A DNA stretch of 64,000 bases from Tardiphaga sp. (GTDB lineage Bacteria > Pseudomonadota > Alphaproteobacteria > Rhizobiales > Xanthobacteraceae), in the NCBI GenBank assembly GCA_030147505.1, contig JASBVG010000044.1, positions 62,001-126,000 of the forward strand, in the 5' to 3' direction. Positions 20,738-30,173 of the stretch are shown one piece after another. The position numbers were made by a program, and so were the translations under genes. Every line of letters begins with the position of its first letter. The first letter of the stretch is position 1. The notes beneath the pieces are model-generated. The model was not told where the DNA came from. It ran no database searches and saw nothing but the letters and a program-made list of their open reading frames with translations.

Positions 20738-23046
20738 GCAAGACTGCCAAACCGGTGCTGGTTGGCAAATCCGTCCCCCGCAAGGAAGACGGACCTCTAC
20801 TGCGCGGACAAGGCAAATTCGCCGCCGACATCAACTTCCCGAACCAGCTCTATATGCGAGTAGTCCGCTCGACCTACGCGCATGGCCGCATCGTCTCCGT
20901 CGATCTGGCCCCTGCCCTCGCGATCGCCGGCGTCGTCGCAGCCTGGAGCTTCGAGGATGTCGCCGATATCCCGCCGATCGACTTCCGCCTGACACGGCTC
21001 GAACAACTCGCCGCTTATCGCCAGACCATCCTGGCCAAGGACAAGGTGCGCTATGTCGGCGATCCCGTCGCAGTCGTGTTTGCGGAAGATCCCTATCTCG
21101 CCGAAGACGCAGCCGAGCATGTCGAGGTCGAGATCGAGGAACTGCCGGTCATCCTTCATGCCGATGGCAAGGTCGGCGAATTCCGCGATGGATTACCGAC
21201 CGAGACGGCGCTGATCGATAAGAGCTATGGCGATGTCGACGCCGCCTTTGCCGGCGCGCATGCGACTGTCGAACTCTCGCTGTCCATCGGCCGGCATTCC
21301 GGCGTGCCGCTGGAGACGCGCGGCGCGATCGGGCGCTATATCGCCGACACCGACATGCTGGAAATGTATGGCGCCGCCAAGGTGCCGCACTGGAACCGCG
21401 ATCAGCTCGCAAAGATGTTCGGCCGCACTGAGGCGAACACGAATCTCTTCGAAGGCCATGTCGGCGGCGGCTTCGGCGTCCGTGGCGAGCTCTATCCTGA
21501 GGACGTGCTGGTCTGCCTCGCCGCGCTGCGGCTCGGCCGTCCTGTCAAATGGATCGAGGATCGCCGCGAGAACCTGATCGCCACCAATCATTCGCGGCAG
21601 CAGACGCACCACATCCGTGCCGCCATCGACCGGGAAGGCAACATTCTCGCCATCGACGACGAATTCTTCCACGACCAGGGCGGCTATATGCGTACGCACG
21701 CAGCTACAGTGCCGGACCTCGCCGCGGCGATGTTGCCCGGCCCCTATCGCATCCCTGCCTATCGCGCCCGCGGCCATATCCGCCTGACAAACAAGACACC
21801 CGGCGGCACCTATCGTGCCCCCGGCCGCTATGAAAGCACCTTTGTGCGTGAGCGTCTCCTCGACGCCGTCGCCGCCAAGGTCGGTATCGATGGCGTCGAG
21901 GTCCGCCGTCGCAACCTGATCCATACCAGCGAGATGCCGGTGACCCGCGCGCTGGAGACGCTCGGCACCGATATCGTGCTCGACTCCGGCGACTACACAA
22001 AACTTCTCGACAAGGCGCTGGACGGGATCGACTGGCCGGAGCTGCGTGCGCAGATCGCCGAACGACGCAAGGCCGGCGAACTGGTCGGCGCCGGCATTGG
22101 GATGTTCGTGGAAAAGAGCGGCCTCGGACCGTTCGACGATGTCAGGATCATCGTCGGCACCGATGGCCATGTGGAAGTGGTGACCGGTGCCGCCTCGGTT
22201 GGCCAGGGCGTGGAGACCGTGATCGCGCAGGTCTGTGCTGAAAAACTTGGTGTGGGTTATGACCGCGTCAGCGTCATCCACGGTCAGACCGATCGCATAA
22301 GCCGAGGTCTCGGCGCCTTCGCCTCACGCGTTACCGTCATGACCGGCGAAGCCACCCGCCTCGCCGCGCTGAAGTTGCGCGACCTGGCGCTCGGGACCGC
22401 GGCAGAATTGATGCAATTGCCAGCCGATCAACTCGACATCGTCGATGGCGAAATCGTACGTATCGATGGCAGCGGGGGGCCGTCGATGTCACTGATGGAG
22501 ATCGCCAAGGCGCTCGAACCGGGAAGCAAATTGCTCGGCGACCGCACTCCCGGTCTTGTCGCCGAGGCTTCATTCGAGTCGAAGCATATGACGTATCCTT
22601 ACGGGGTTCATATCGCCGTCGTCTCGATCGCACCCGATACCGGCGGCATCGCCGTCGAGCGCTATCTGGTGGCTTACGACATCGGCAAGGCAATCAATCC
22701 GATGCTTGTGAACGGCCAGATCGTCGGCGGAGTCGCCCAAGGCCTCGGCGGCGCCCTGTTTGAAGAATTCAGCTATGACGATCGCGGCGAACCGCTGGCG
22801 GTGACCTTCGCCGATTATCTGATGCCGACCGCACGCGAGATCCCGCATGTGGAAGTCATCATCACCGAGGATGCGCCAAGCCCGCTCAATCCGATGGGGC
22901 TGAAAGGCGCCGGCGAAGGCGGCGCGAATGCGGTTGGCGCAGCGATCGCTGCAGCGATCGACGATGCGCTCGGCCGGCCCGGCGCGGTCACACGGCTGCC
23001 GGTGTCGCCGCAGCAGGTCAAGGCTTTGATCAATGAAAAGACTTAG
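20734..23046 (+). CDS. molybdenum hydroxylase large (molybdopterin-binding) subunit 2
   Basis: GTG start overlapping the CoxS stop (GTGA); 'VGGGFGVRGELYPEDVLVCLAALRLGRPVKWIEDRRENL', 'TYRAPGRYESTFVRERLLD', 'KGAGEGGANAVGAAIAAAI'; upstream part of track ORF 20185 is out-of-frame read-through of CoxS. Confidence 0.9.
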   Translation: MSKTAKPVLVGKSVPRKEDGPLLRGQGKFAADINFPNQLYMRVVRSTYAHGRIVSVDLAPALAIAGVVAAWSFEDVADIPPIDFRLTRLEQLAAYRQTILAKDKVRYVGDPVAVVFAEDPYLAEDAAEHVEVEIEELPVILHADGKVGEFRDGLPTETALIDKSYGDVDAAFAGAHATVELSLSIGRHSGVPLETRGAIGRYIADTDMLEMYGAAKVPHWNRDQLAKMFGRTEANTNLFEGHVGGGFGVRGELYPEDVLVCLAALRLGRPVKWIEDRRENLIATNHSRQQTHHIRAAIDREGNILAIDDEFFHDQGGYMRTHAATVPDLAAAMLPGPYRIPAYRARGHIRLTNKTPGGTYRAPGRYESTFVRERLLDAVAAKVGIDGVEVRRRNLIHTSEMPVTRALETLGTDIVLDSGDYTKLLDKALDGIDWPELRAQIAERRKAGELVGAGIGMFVEKSGLGPFDDVRIIVGTDGHVEVVTGAASVGQGVETVIAQVCAEKLGVGYDRVSVIHGQTDRISRGLGAFASRVTVMTGEATRLAALKLRDLALGTAAELMQLPADQLDIVDGEIVRIDGSGGPSMSLMEIAKALEPGSKLLGDRTPGLVAEASFESKHMTYPYGVHIAVVSIAPDTGGIAVERYLVAYDIGKAINPMLVNGQIVGGVAQGLGGALFEEFSYDDRGEPLAVTFADYLMPTAREIPHVEVIITEDAPSPLNPMGLKGAGEGGANAVGAAIAAAIDDALGRPGAVTRLPVSPQQVKALINEKT

Positions 23047-23507
23047 GTGATTTTCTTGAGAAGCCGCGTCAGCGTTCGCTGCTCGTCGATCGTCAGCGGC
23101 CGAAGCGTCTTGGTGGTGACATCCGTCGCCACACGGATTGCATTCTCGATCACGCTGCTGCCCTTTTCCGTGAGCGACACTGCTCGCCGGCGACGGTCAT
23201 TGGGATCGGCACCGGCGCTGACGAAACCGCGCAATCCGAGGCGGTCCACTACCCCCTTGATGGTGGCGGCATCCAGATAGACCAAACGGCCGAGATGGTT
23301 CTGCGAACACGGCCCGACCTCATGCAGTTTGGCCATGACGGCGAACTGGGTCTGCGTCAGTTCCTCGATCATGTTCGACATGAAGATCGAGGTGTGGCGC
23401 TGCATGGCGACGCGGAGCAAGAAACCGACCTGTACATCGAGCTCATAGCCGGCGGGCGCCTCGGCACTGGCCTGCGATTTCACCTTGCCCGATTTCTGCA
23501 TCACCAC
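23043..23507 (-). CDS. MarR-family transcriptional regulator
   Basis: wHTH 'LTQTQFAVMAKLHEVGPCSQNHLGRLVYLDAATIKGVVDRLGLRGFVSAGADPNDRRRRAVSLTEKG'. Confidence 0.92.
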   Translation of the reverse strand: MVMQKSGKVKSQASAEAPAGYELDVQVGFLLRVAMQRHTSIFMSNMIEELTQTQFAVMAKLHEVGPCSQNHLGRLVYLDAATIKGVVDRLGLRGFVSAGADPNDRRRRAVSLTEKGSSVIENAIRVATDVTTKTLRPLTIDEQRTLTRLLKKIT

Positions 23508-23572
23508 GGTTCCATGATCTGACGTCGGTTATGAACGATCCACGGTGACAGGAACAGATGAAGTTTTGATCG

Positions 23573-24301
23573 TTACACCGTCAAGTACGCGCGTTGAATG
23601 TCAACATTCCCGGCCAGCTCCGCCATCGTCCCGTTCCATCGAATTTGACCTTTCTCAAGGATGTAGGCGCGATCGGACACCAATTCCGCGAAATGAACGT
23701 TCTGCTCGGAGAGCAGGATGGAGACGCCGGCCTTCTTGAGTTCGAGGATCGTGTTGGCCATCATTTCCACGATCAGGGGCGCAACTCCCTCGGAAGGTTC
23801 GTCGAGCAGGATCAGGAGCGGGTTTCCCATCAGTGTCCGCGCTACCGTCAGCATCTGTTGTTCGCCGCCGCTCATGCGCCCGCCCGGCCGGTTCGGCATC
23901 TCGCCGAGATTGGGAAACAAGGCGAGCAATTTCTGCTCGGTCCATACGGGCGCGTCGATGCCGTCGCTGAACTTTCGCGGCGGCTGGCGGCCGACGTCGA
24001 GATTTTCCAGCACGGTGAGATCGGAAAAAATGCGGCGGTCTTCCGGAACGAAGCCGAGGCCAAGCCGTGCGATCTCATAGGGCTGACGGTCCGAGATGTC
24101 GTGCCCGTCGAACATCACCTTGCCGGTCGCTTGCGCCATCAGGCCCATGACTGCTTTCATGGTCGTGCTCTTGCCGGCGCCATTGCGGCCCATGAGCGCG
24201 ACGACCTCGCCACGGTCAACCTCGAAACCGAGATCGTACAGGATCTGTGCGGCACCATAGAAAGCGCGCAGGCCCTCCACCGCGAGCATCGGCGTACTCA
24301 T
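23573..24301 (-). CDS. livF: branched-chain amino acid-type ABC transporter ATPase LivF
   Basis: Walker A 'GRNGAGKSTTMKAVMGL', 'MSGGEQQMLTVARTLMGNPLLILLDEPSEGVAPLIVE'. Confidence 0.92.
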   Translation of the reverse strand: MSTPMLAVEGLRAFYGAAQILYDLGFEVDRGEVVALMGRNGAGKSTTMKAVMGLMAQATGKVMFDGHDISDRQPYEIARLGLGFVPEDRRIFSDLTVLENLDVGRQPPRKFSDGIDAPVWTEQKLLALFPNLGEMPNRPGGRMSGGEQQMLTVARTLMGNPLLILLDEPSEGVAPLIVEMMANTILELKKAGVSILLSEQNVHFAELVSDRAYILEKGQIRWNGTMAELAGNVDIQRAYLTV

Positions 24302-25065
24302 GCCCGCGCCTCCGCCTTGAAGGTCTTGCCGGTGCCGAAATAAACCTCCTGCACCTTGCGATTGTCGCGGATCGATTTTGCGTCGCCATCGGCAATCAGA
24401 CGCCCGCGCGCCAGCACGATGATGCGATCGGCGAAGGCGAATACGACATCCATCGAATGTTCGGTGAACAATACGGAGATGCCGCGCTCGATCACCAGTC
24501 GCTTCACCAATGCGATCAGATCGTTGCGCTCCTTTGGCGCCATGCCCGCGGTGGGTTCATCCATCAACAGCAACCGCGGATCGTTGGCGAGGGCAATGGC
24601 GAGCTCGACGCGCTTGACGTCGCCATAGGCCAGTTCCCGGCTTGGTCGATCGGCGGCGTCCTGCATGCCGACCTGGGCGAGAAGCTCCAGCGCGCGCTCA
24701 CGATGCAGCGTGCGCGCCGGCTGCCACAGCCGATAGATCTGGCCGGCATGCGAGAGCAGCGCCATCTGCACGTTCTCGACCACGGTCATCGAATTGAAGG
24801 TCGCCGCCACCTGGAACGTCCGGCCGATACCGAGCCGCCAGATATCACGCGGCTTCCTGCCATTGAGCTTGTTGCCCTCGAACCATATCTCGCCGGTGTC
24901 CGGCGGTAGCTGGCCATTGATCATGTTGAAGCAGGTGGATTTGCCGGCACCGTTCGGGCCGATCAGCGCCAGGAATTCGCCGCGCTTGATCTCGAACGAC
25001 ACGTCATTGACGGCGCGAACGCCGCCGAAGGATTTTGATAGCTGACGGATGCTGAGGTCGCTCAT
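24298..25065 (-). CDS. livG: branched-chain amino acid-type ABC transporter ATPase LivG
   Basis: 'GPNGAGKSTCFNMINGQLPP', 'LAYGDVKRVELAIALANDPRLLLMDEPTAGMAP'; start set at MSDLSIRQL. Confidence 0.92.
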   Translation of the reverse strand: MSDLSIRQLSKSFGGVRAVNDVSFEIKRGEFLALIGPNGAGKSTCFNMINGQLPPDTGEIWFEGNKLNGRKPRDIWRLGIGRTFQVAATFNSMTVVENVQMALLSHAGQIYRLWQPARTLHRERALELLAQVGMQDAADRPSRELAYGDVKRVELAIALANDPRLLLMDEPTAGMAPKERNDLIALVKRLVIERGISVLFTEHSMDVVFAFADRIIVLARGRLIADGDAKSIRDNRKVQEVYFGTGKTFKAEARA

Positions 25066-26948
25066 GGAGCCACCTTTCGACGCACGAACAGCTTGGAGAG
25101 ACCACCAACGATACCTGCCGGGAAGGCCAGCACCAGCAGCAGAATGACGCCGCCAAGCAGTGCGCGCCAATATTCAGTGGACCGCATGACGCTGTCCTGA
25201 AGCACTGCAAAGACCGAAGCGCCAACAATCGGGCCAGTCAATGTCTGCAAGCCCCCCAGCAAGACCATCACCAGACCGTCGATGGATCGACTGACAGCGA
25301 TCGTCTCCGGCGAGATCGATCCCTTGGCGAAGGCAAACAACCCACCGGCAATACCGCAGATGCATCCCGCGATAGCGAAAGCCAGCCAATGAATGCGTTT
25401 GACGTCGAGCCCGATCGCCTCGGCACGCAAGGGCGAGTCGCGCCCGGCTCGCATGGCATAGCCGAACGGCGCGAACAGGAAACGCCGGATCACGAACACG
25501 CCGAGCGCAGCAAATGCAAGCGTGAGATAGTAGAAGGCCGGGCGGCTCTCGAACGGCGCCGACGGCCAGACACCGAGCACGCCATTGGAACCACCGGTGA
25601 GCGTTTCCCACTGGAAGACGGCCGCCCAGACGATCTGCGCAAAGGCCAGCGTCAACATGGCGAGATAGACGCCGGACAGACGCACAGCGAACCAGCCGAA
25701 CAGCAGCGCGCCGACGAGCGCAGCCAATGGTGCTGACAACAGCGCAACGCCCATCGGCGCGGCGAACCACTTCACCAGCAAAGCGGCACCGTAGGCGCCG
25801 AGACCGAAGTAAGCCGCGTGTCCGAACGAATGCATGCCACCGGGCCCCATGATGAAATGCAGGCTGGTCGCAAACAGGATCGCGATCAGCACGTCGATGC
25901 CGAGCACCAGCGTGTAGGGCGAACTCTTCGCGATAAGCGGCATGCAGATCAACACGAACAGCACCACAAGACCACCGATCTTCGTCGCCGTCGTCGCCGG
26001 GCGCAGCGGCTCTTCCGGTTCGGCGACGCTGCGCACCACGCCTTGCTCGCGGCCAAGCAATCCGTAAGGCCGCGCGATCAACACAATGGCCATGACGAGA
26101 AATTCGGCGACCAATGTCATCTTGGAGAAATTGACGGTGAACAGGCCAAAATCGACGACACCAAGCGCGATGCAAAGCGCCTTCACTTCAGCGATGATCA
26201 CGGCGGCAATATAGGCGCCGGTGATCGATCCCATACCGCCGACCACAACCACCACGAAGGCATCCCCGATGACGTTCAGGTCTGTCGTCAATGTCGCCGG
26301 CTCGCGGGCGATCTGCAGCGCGCCGCCAAGACCGGCGAGCATCGCGCCGAGTGCAAATACGCCCGTGAACAGCAGCGCCTGATTGACGCCGAGCGCACCA
26401 ACCATCTCACGGTCCTGCGTCGCCGCCCGCATTAGCCGGCCGAAGCGCGTCCTCGACAGGGCCATGTGGAGCAGCAGCAAGACGAGCGGGCCGACGACGA
26501 TCAGGAAGATGTCGTAAGTCGGCAGCCGGCGCCCGAGGATTTCGATGGAACCCTTCAGCCCTGGCGCACGCGGGCCGAGCAGGTCTTCCGGTCCCCAGAT
26601 CCATAGCGCCGCGTCGTTGAAGACGAGAACCAGCGCGAAGGTCGCTAGCAACTGAAATAGTTCGGGCGCGCGATAGATGCGCCTGAGCAGCAGGACCTCG
26701 ATGATCGCACCGAGGATACCGACCAGTATAGCGGTTAGTACGATGCCGCCCCAGAAGCCAAGCGCTCCACCGATCTTGGTGGCGAGACTATAGGCGATAT
26801 AGGTCCCCAGCATATAGAGGGACCCATGTGCGATGTTGACGATCCGGGTGACGCCGAAGATGAGTGACAGGCCGACGGCGACCAGAAACAGGCCCGATGC
26901 CGCCGACAGCCCGTTGATGGCCTGGAAGACGAACGCGTTGAGATTCAT
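25062..26948 (-). CDS. fused LivH-LivM branched-chain-type ABC permease (628 aa)
   Basis: N-half LivH ('LFLVAVGLSLIFGVTRIVNIAHGSLYMLGTYIAY'), C-half LivM ('GPGGMHSFGHAAYFGLGAYGAAL') in one uninterrupted frame. Confidence 0.92.
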   Translation of the reverse strand: MNLNAFVFQAINGLSAASGLFLVAVGLSLIFGVTRIVNIAHGSLYMLGTYIAYSLATKIGGALGFWGGIVLTAILVGILGAIIEVLLLRRIYRAPELFQLLATFALVLVFNDAALWIWGPEDLLGPRAPGLKGSIEILGRRLPTYDIFLIVVGPLVLLLLHMALSRTRFGRLMRAATQDREMVGALGVNQALLFTGVFALGAMLAGLGGALQIAREPATLTTDLNVIGDAFVVVVVGGMGSITGAYIAAVIIAEVKALCIALGVVDFGLFTVNFSKMTLVAEFLVMAIVLIARPYGLLGREQGVVRSVAEPEEPLRPATTATKIGGLVVLFVLICMPLIAKSSPYTLVLGIDVLIAILFATSLHFIMGPGGMHSFGHAAYFGLGAYGAALLVKWFAAPMGVALLSAPLAALVGALLFGWFAVRLSGVYLAMLTLAFAQIVWAAVFQWETLTGGSNGVLGVWPSAPFESRPAFYYLTLAFAALGVFVIRRFLFAPFGYAMRAGRDSPLRAEAIGLDVKRIHWLAFAIAGCICGIAGGLFAFAKGSISPETIAVSRSIDGLVMVLLGGLQTLTGPIVGASVFAVLQDSVMRSTEYWRALLGGVILLLVLAFPAGIVGGLSKLFVRRKVAP

Positions 26949-27017
26949 CGGAGCCCCGCCTCTCCCCGCGCGAGCATCGTGGGGAGAGCAAGCGTTGCGA
27001 CCATCGGCCCCGTTCCC

Positions 27018-28229
27018 TTACTCGGCAGCCGAACGAAGCTTTTTCACTTCGGCATCGCTCGGCAGCACCGAGACACCATCGACATATTTGATGTCGGTCA
27101 TGGTGCCCTTGCCGTTCTCCAGCGCGATCTTGCCGACATAGGCCCCTGCCGTCGCCTGATGATCGCTGGTACGATAGGTGAACGGGCCGAACGGACCATC
27201 GACGGCGAGGCCGCGGAATGCCGCAATCATCTTCTCGGTATCGGTCGAACCTGCCTTCGCGATGCCAGCGGCAAGCGACTTCATGGTCGTATAGCCGACG
27301 ATCGATCCGAGACGGGGATAGTCGTTGTACTTCTTCTGATAAGCAGCCAGGAAAGCCTGATGCTCGGGGGTCTTGATCTTGTCCCAGGGATACCCCGTCA
27401 CGATCCAGCCCACCGGTGCCTCATCCTTGAGCGGATCGAGATATTCCGGTTCGCCTGACAACACGCTGACAACCGTGCGATCCTTGAATACGCCACGCGT
27501 GGCACCCTCGCGCACGAATTTGGCGAAGTCCGCGGCGAACAGCACGTTGAAGATCGCATCCGGCTTGGCGTCGTCGATCGCCTGTACGACGGCGCCAGCA
27601 TCGACCTTACCGAGCGGCGGCGCCTGTTCGGTGACGAATTCCACGTCGGGCTGCTTCGCCTTCATCATTTCCTTGAAGGTCGCCGCTGCGGCCTGGCCAT
27701 ACTCATAGTTGGGATAGACCAGCGCCCAGCGCTTCTTCTTCGCCGCCAGCGCCTCGGGGACCAGCATCGCAACCTGCATATAGGTGGTCGCACGCAGGCG
27801 GAACGTATAACGGTTACCGTTCTGCCAGGTGATCTTGTCGGTCAGCGGCTCGGCAGCCAGGAAGAAGACCTGCTTCTTGCCAGCGAATTCCGTCACTGCG
27901 AGGCCCGTATTGGACAGAAAAGTGCCGGCGAGAATGTTGACACCTTCGCGCGTCACCAGTTCTTCAGCGACACGGACGGCGTCGCCCGGTGAAGAGCCAT
28001 CGTCACGCGAGATCACCTCGAGCTTCTTGCCGAGCACGCCGCCCTTGGCGTTGATCTCCTCGATCGCCAGCTCCCATCCCTTCTTGTAGGGATCGAGGAA
28101 TGCCGTCTGCGTCTTGTAGCTGTTGAGTTCGCCGATCTTGATCGTATCTTGTGCAGCGGCGATCTGCGTCAGCGAAATAGCGAGTGCACCAGCAAGGGCG
28201 AATGAACCGAGTGTACGAGCCGTCATCAT
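27018..28229 (-). CDS. ABC transporter substrate-binding protein (Leu/Ile/Val-binding family)
   Basis: Signal peptide MMTARTLGSFALAGALAISLTQIAAAQ; 'AIEEINAKGGVLGKKLEVISRDDGSSPGDAVRVAEELV'. Confidence 0.92.
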   Translation of the reverse strand: MMTARTLGSFALAGALAISLTQIAAAQDTIKIGELNSYKTQTAFLDPYKKGWELAIEEINAKGGVLGKKLEVISRDDGSSPGDAVRVAEELVTREGVNILAGTFLSNTGLAVTEFAGKKQVFFLAAEPLTDKITWQNGNRYTFRLRATTYMQVAMLVPEALAAKKKRWALVYPNYEYGQAAAATFKEMMKAKQPDVEFVTEQAPPLGKVDAGAVVQAIDDAKPDAIFNVLFAADFAKFVREGATRGVFKDRTVVSVLSGEPEYLDPLKDEAPVGWIVTGYPWDKIKTPEHQAFLAAYQKKYNDYPRLGSIVGYTTMKSLAAGIAKAGSTDTEKMIAAFRGLAVDGPFGPFTYRTSDHQATAGAYVGKIALENGKGTMTDIKYVDGVSVLPSDAEVKKLRSAAE

Positions 28230-28353
28230 GATCGAACTCCGTTGGTAGCAACGATTGCGATGGATGTTGTCGTCGAAATCTCGCAGGCTGCGCCATTTCT
28301 CTGCGAACCGGATCAGTCGCGTCGAAGGCATCTTGCCGAACAACTCGAATTAG

Positions 28354-28365
28354 TTTGCGCACAAA
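28354..28365. promoter_or_regulatory. candidate operator TTTGCGCACAAA upstream of liv operon
   Basis: Near-palindrome sharing TTTGCGCACA exactly with 31069-31078 and TTTGCNNACAAA with 31144-31155. Confidence 0.4.
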
Positions 28366-28484
28366 TAGTCCGGCGCACCCCTGAGGTTGTCAAGGCTCGT
28401 CTTGTAGCAACGTGCAAGGCACATCGCCGATCTTTTGATCATTGCAAGCGCATCCCGTGAATCGACCGGGTACACAAAGCAGCA

Positions 28485-28511
28485 CGCGGCGACGAAATCA
28501 ACGTCGCCGCG
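28485..28511 (-). terminator. hairpin downstream of SDR gene
   Basis: CGCGGCGACG-aaatcaa-CGTCGCCGCG perfect 10-bp stem just beyond the SDR stop; no strong T-run. Confidence 0.5.
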
Positions 28512-28523
28512 CGTGTGCCGCGA

Positions 28524-29333
28524 CTAGCGGTCGCGGAAGCGATCCATCAACGCCTTGTCCTGACCGCCATCGATCTCGATCATGGTGCCATTGGCCATCT
28601 GAACCAACGGCGACGACAGCATCACCACCAGATTGGCGACTTCCTCCACCTCGGCGATGCGGCCGAGCGGGATCGAGGCTGGTGCCAGTTTGTCGGCGTC
28701 CTCGTAGGAAATCTTCATGTCGCGCGACATCGCACCGACGAGACCGGCCCAGCGCTCGGTTCGGACAGGACCCGGGTTCACCGCGCAGAACGAGATGTTG
28801 TGGCGACCATACTGCCCGGCCAGCGATAGCGTCATGTTCTGTCCAGCGGCATTCGCTGCGCCGGGGGCGATTTCCCAATAAGACGGCTTGACGCCGTCAT
28901 TGCCAATCAGATTGACCACCCGGCCACCACCCTGCTTGACCATGATCGGCAGCGCGTAACGCAAGCAGCGCACATAGCCCATGAATTTGAGTTGCAGCGC
29001 CTGCTCCCAGTCGGCTTCGGTGAGCGTCTCGATCACGCCGCCCGGCGCCGAACCGGCATTGTTGATCATCAGGTCGATGGCGCCGAGCTTTTTGTGCGCC
29101 GTCTCGACGAAATTCTTGGCATCCGCATCCTTGGTGAGGTCTGCCGGAATAGCGACAACGGTGACACCGGTTGCGCTCTTGATCTCTTCGGCCGTCTTCT
29201 CCAGCGGTTCCAGGCGACGCGCGCAGATGGCGACATTAACGCCCTCTTTCGCCAGCGTCATGGCGATGCCCTTGCCGATACCCTCGCTGCCACCGGTGAT
29301 GAGAGCGCATTTGCCTTTGAGTTGGAGGTCCAT
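28524..29333 (-). CDS. short-chain dehydrogenase/reductase
   Basis: 'KCALITGGSEGIGKGIAMTLAKEGVNVAICAR', 'LMINNAGSAPGG'. Confidence 0.92.
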   Translation of the reverse strand: MDLQLKGKCALITGGSEGIGKGIAMTLAKEGVNVAICARRLEPLEKTAEEIKSATGVTVVAIPADLTKDADAKNFVETAHKKLGAIDLMINNAGSAPGGVIETLTEADWEQALQLKFMGYVRCLRYALPIMVKQGGGRVVNLIGNDGVKPSYWEIAPGAANAAGQNMTLSLAGQYGRHNISFCAVNPGPVRTERWAGLVGAMSRDMKISYEDADKLAPASIPLGRIAEVEEVANLVVMLSSPLVQMANGTMIEIDGGQDKALMDRFRDR

Positions 29334-29380
29334 GAGATCGTCCTTCTGGGTTGGAAGAGGAAATCGAGCGGTCGGTCGTG

Positions 29381-30169
29381 TCAGCTCCCGGTAAAGCGTG
29401 GTGGCCGTTTCTCGGCGAAAGCCAACCGGCCTTCGGCGTAGTCGGCACTGGCGTCGGCGACAGCGTAAAGGCGCTCAGCCTCGGCCATGAGATCAATGTC
29501 GCTCGTGGTCAGCGCCCGGATCGCGGCCTTGGCGGCTTTGATCGTTAGCGGCGCATTGCCGGCGATCTTTTGCGCAAGTCCGGCGGCAAGCGCGGCCACC
29601 TCAGCTTTCGGCGCGAGAATGTGGACCGCGCCGAGTTCGTATGCCCGCGAGGCCGGCAGCCGATCAGCGGTGAACAACACCTGACGCGTCGCGCCAGTGC
29701 CGAACACGCGAATGAAGCGCGTGATGCCGCGCGGATCATAGCCGAGCCCCAGCTTCGCAGCCGGCACGGCAAAGAATGCATCTGACGCGGCTATCCGCAT
29801 GTCGCAGCTTGCAGCCACCGATGAGCCGGCGCCCGTGCAGCCACCAAAGATCACACCAAACGTCGGCTGCGGGATCGCCTCGATGGCCCGGCAGGTGTTC
29901 TCGACGAGATCGTCATAAGCGCGGGCATTACCCTCGCCGCTCCTTGCCGTCGCAAAATCGGAAATGTCTGCGCCGGCGGAGAACATGTCTTCGCCTGCGC
30001 CGCGGATGATGACGACGCGAACGTCTTTCCGTGTCGCCACGTCCTGCGCAAAGGCAGCAATCTTCTGCCACATCACCGTAGAAATCGCATTGCGGCGCGC
30101 AGGATTGACGATTCGCAATGTTGCGATGCCGTCTGCAATATCGATCAAGATATCGCCGGGCGTTGCCAT
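29381..30169 (-). CDS. enoyl-CoA hydratase/isomerase family protein
   Basis: 'VRVVIIRGAGEDMFSAGADISDF', 'FGVIFGGCTGAGSSVAASCDMRIAASDAFFAVPAAKLGLG'; start set at MATPGDILID. Confidence 0.9.
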   Translation of the reverse strand: MATPGDILIDIADGIATLRIVNPARRNAISTVMWQKIAAFAQDVATRKDVRVVIIRGAGEDMFSAGADISDFATARSGEGNARAYDDLVENTCRAIEAIPQPTFGVIFGGCTGAGSSVAASCDMRIAASDAFFAVPAAKLGLGYDPRGITRFIRVFGTGATRQVLFTADRLPASRAYELGAVHILAPKAEVAALAAGLAQKIAGNAPLTIKAAKAAIRALTTSDIDLMAEAERLYAVADASADYAEGRLAFAEKRPPRFTGS

Positions 30170-30173
30170 CGGA

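Noticed and set aside
23534-23574. AACGATC...GATCGTT inverted repeat upstream of marR
   Set aside because: 27-bp spacer and overlap with the livF stop; too weak to call as an operator or attenuator.
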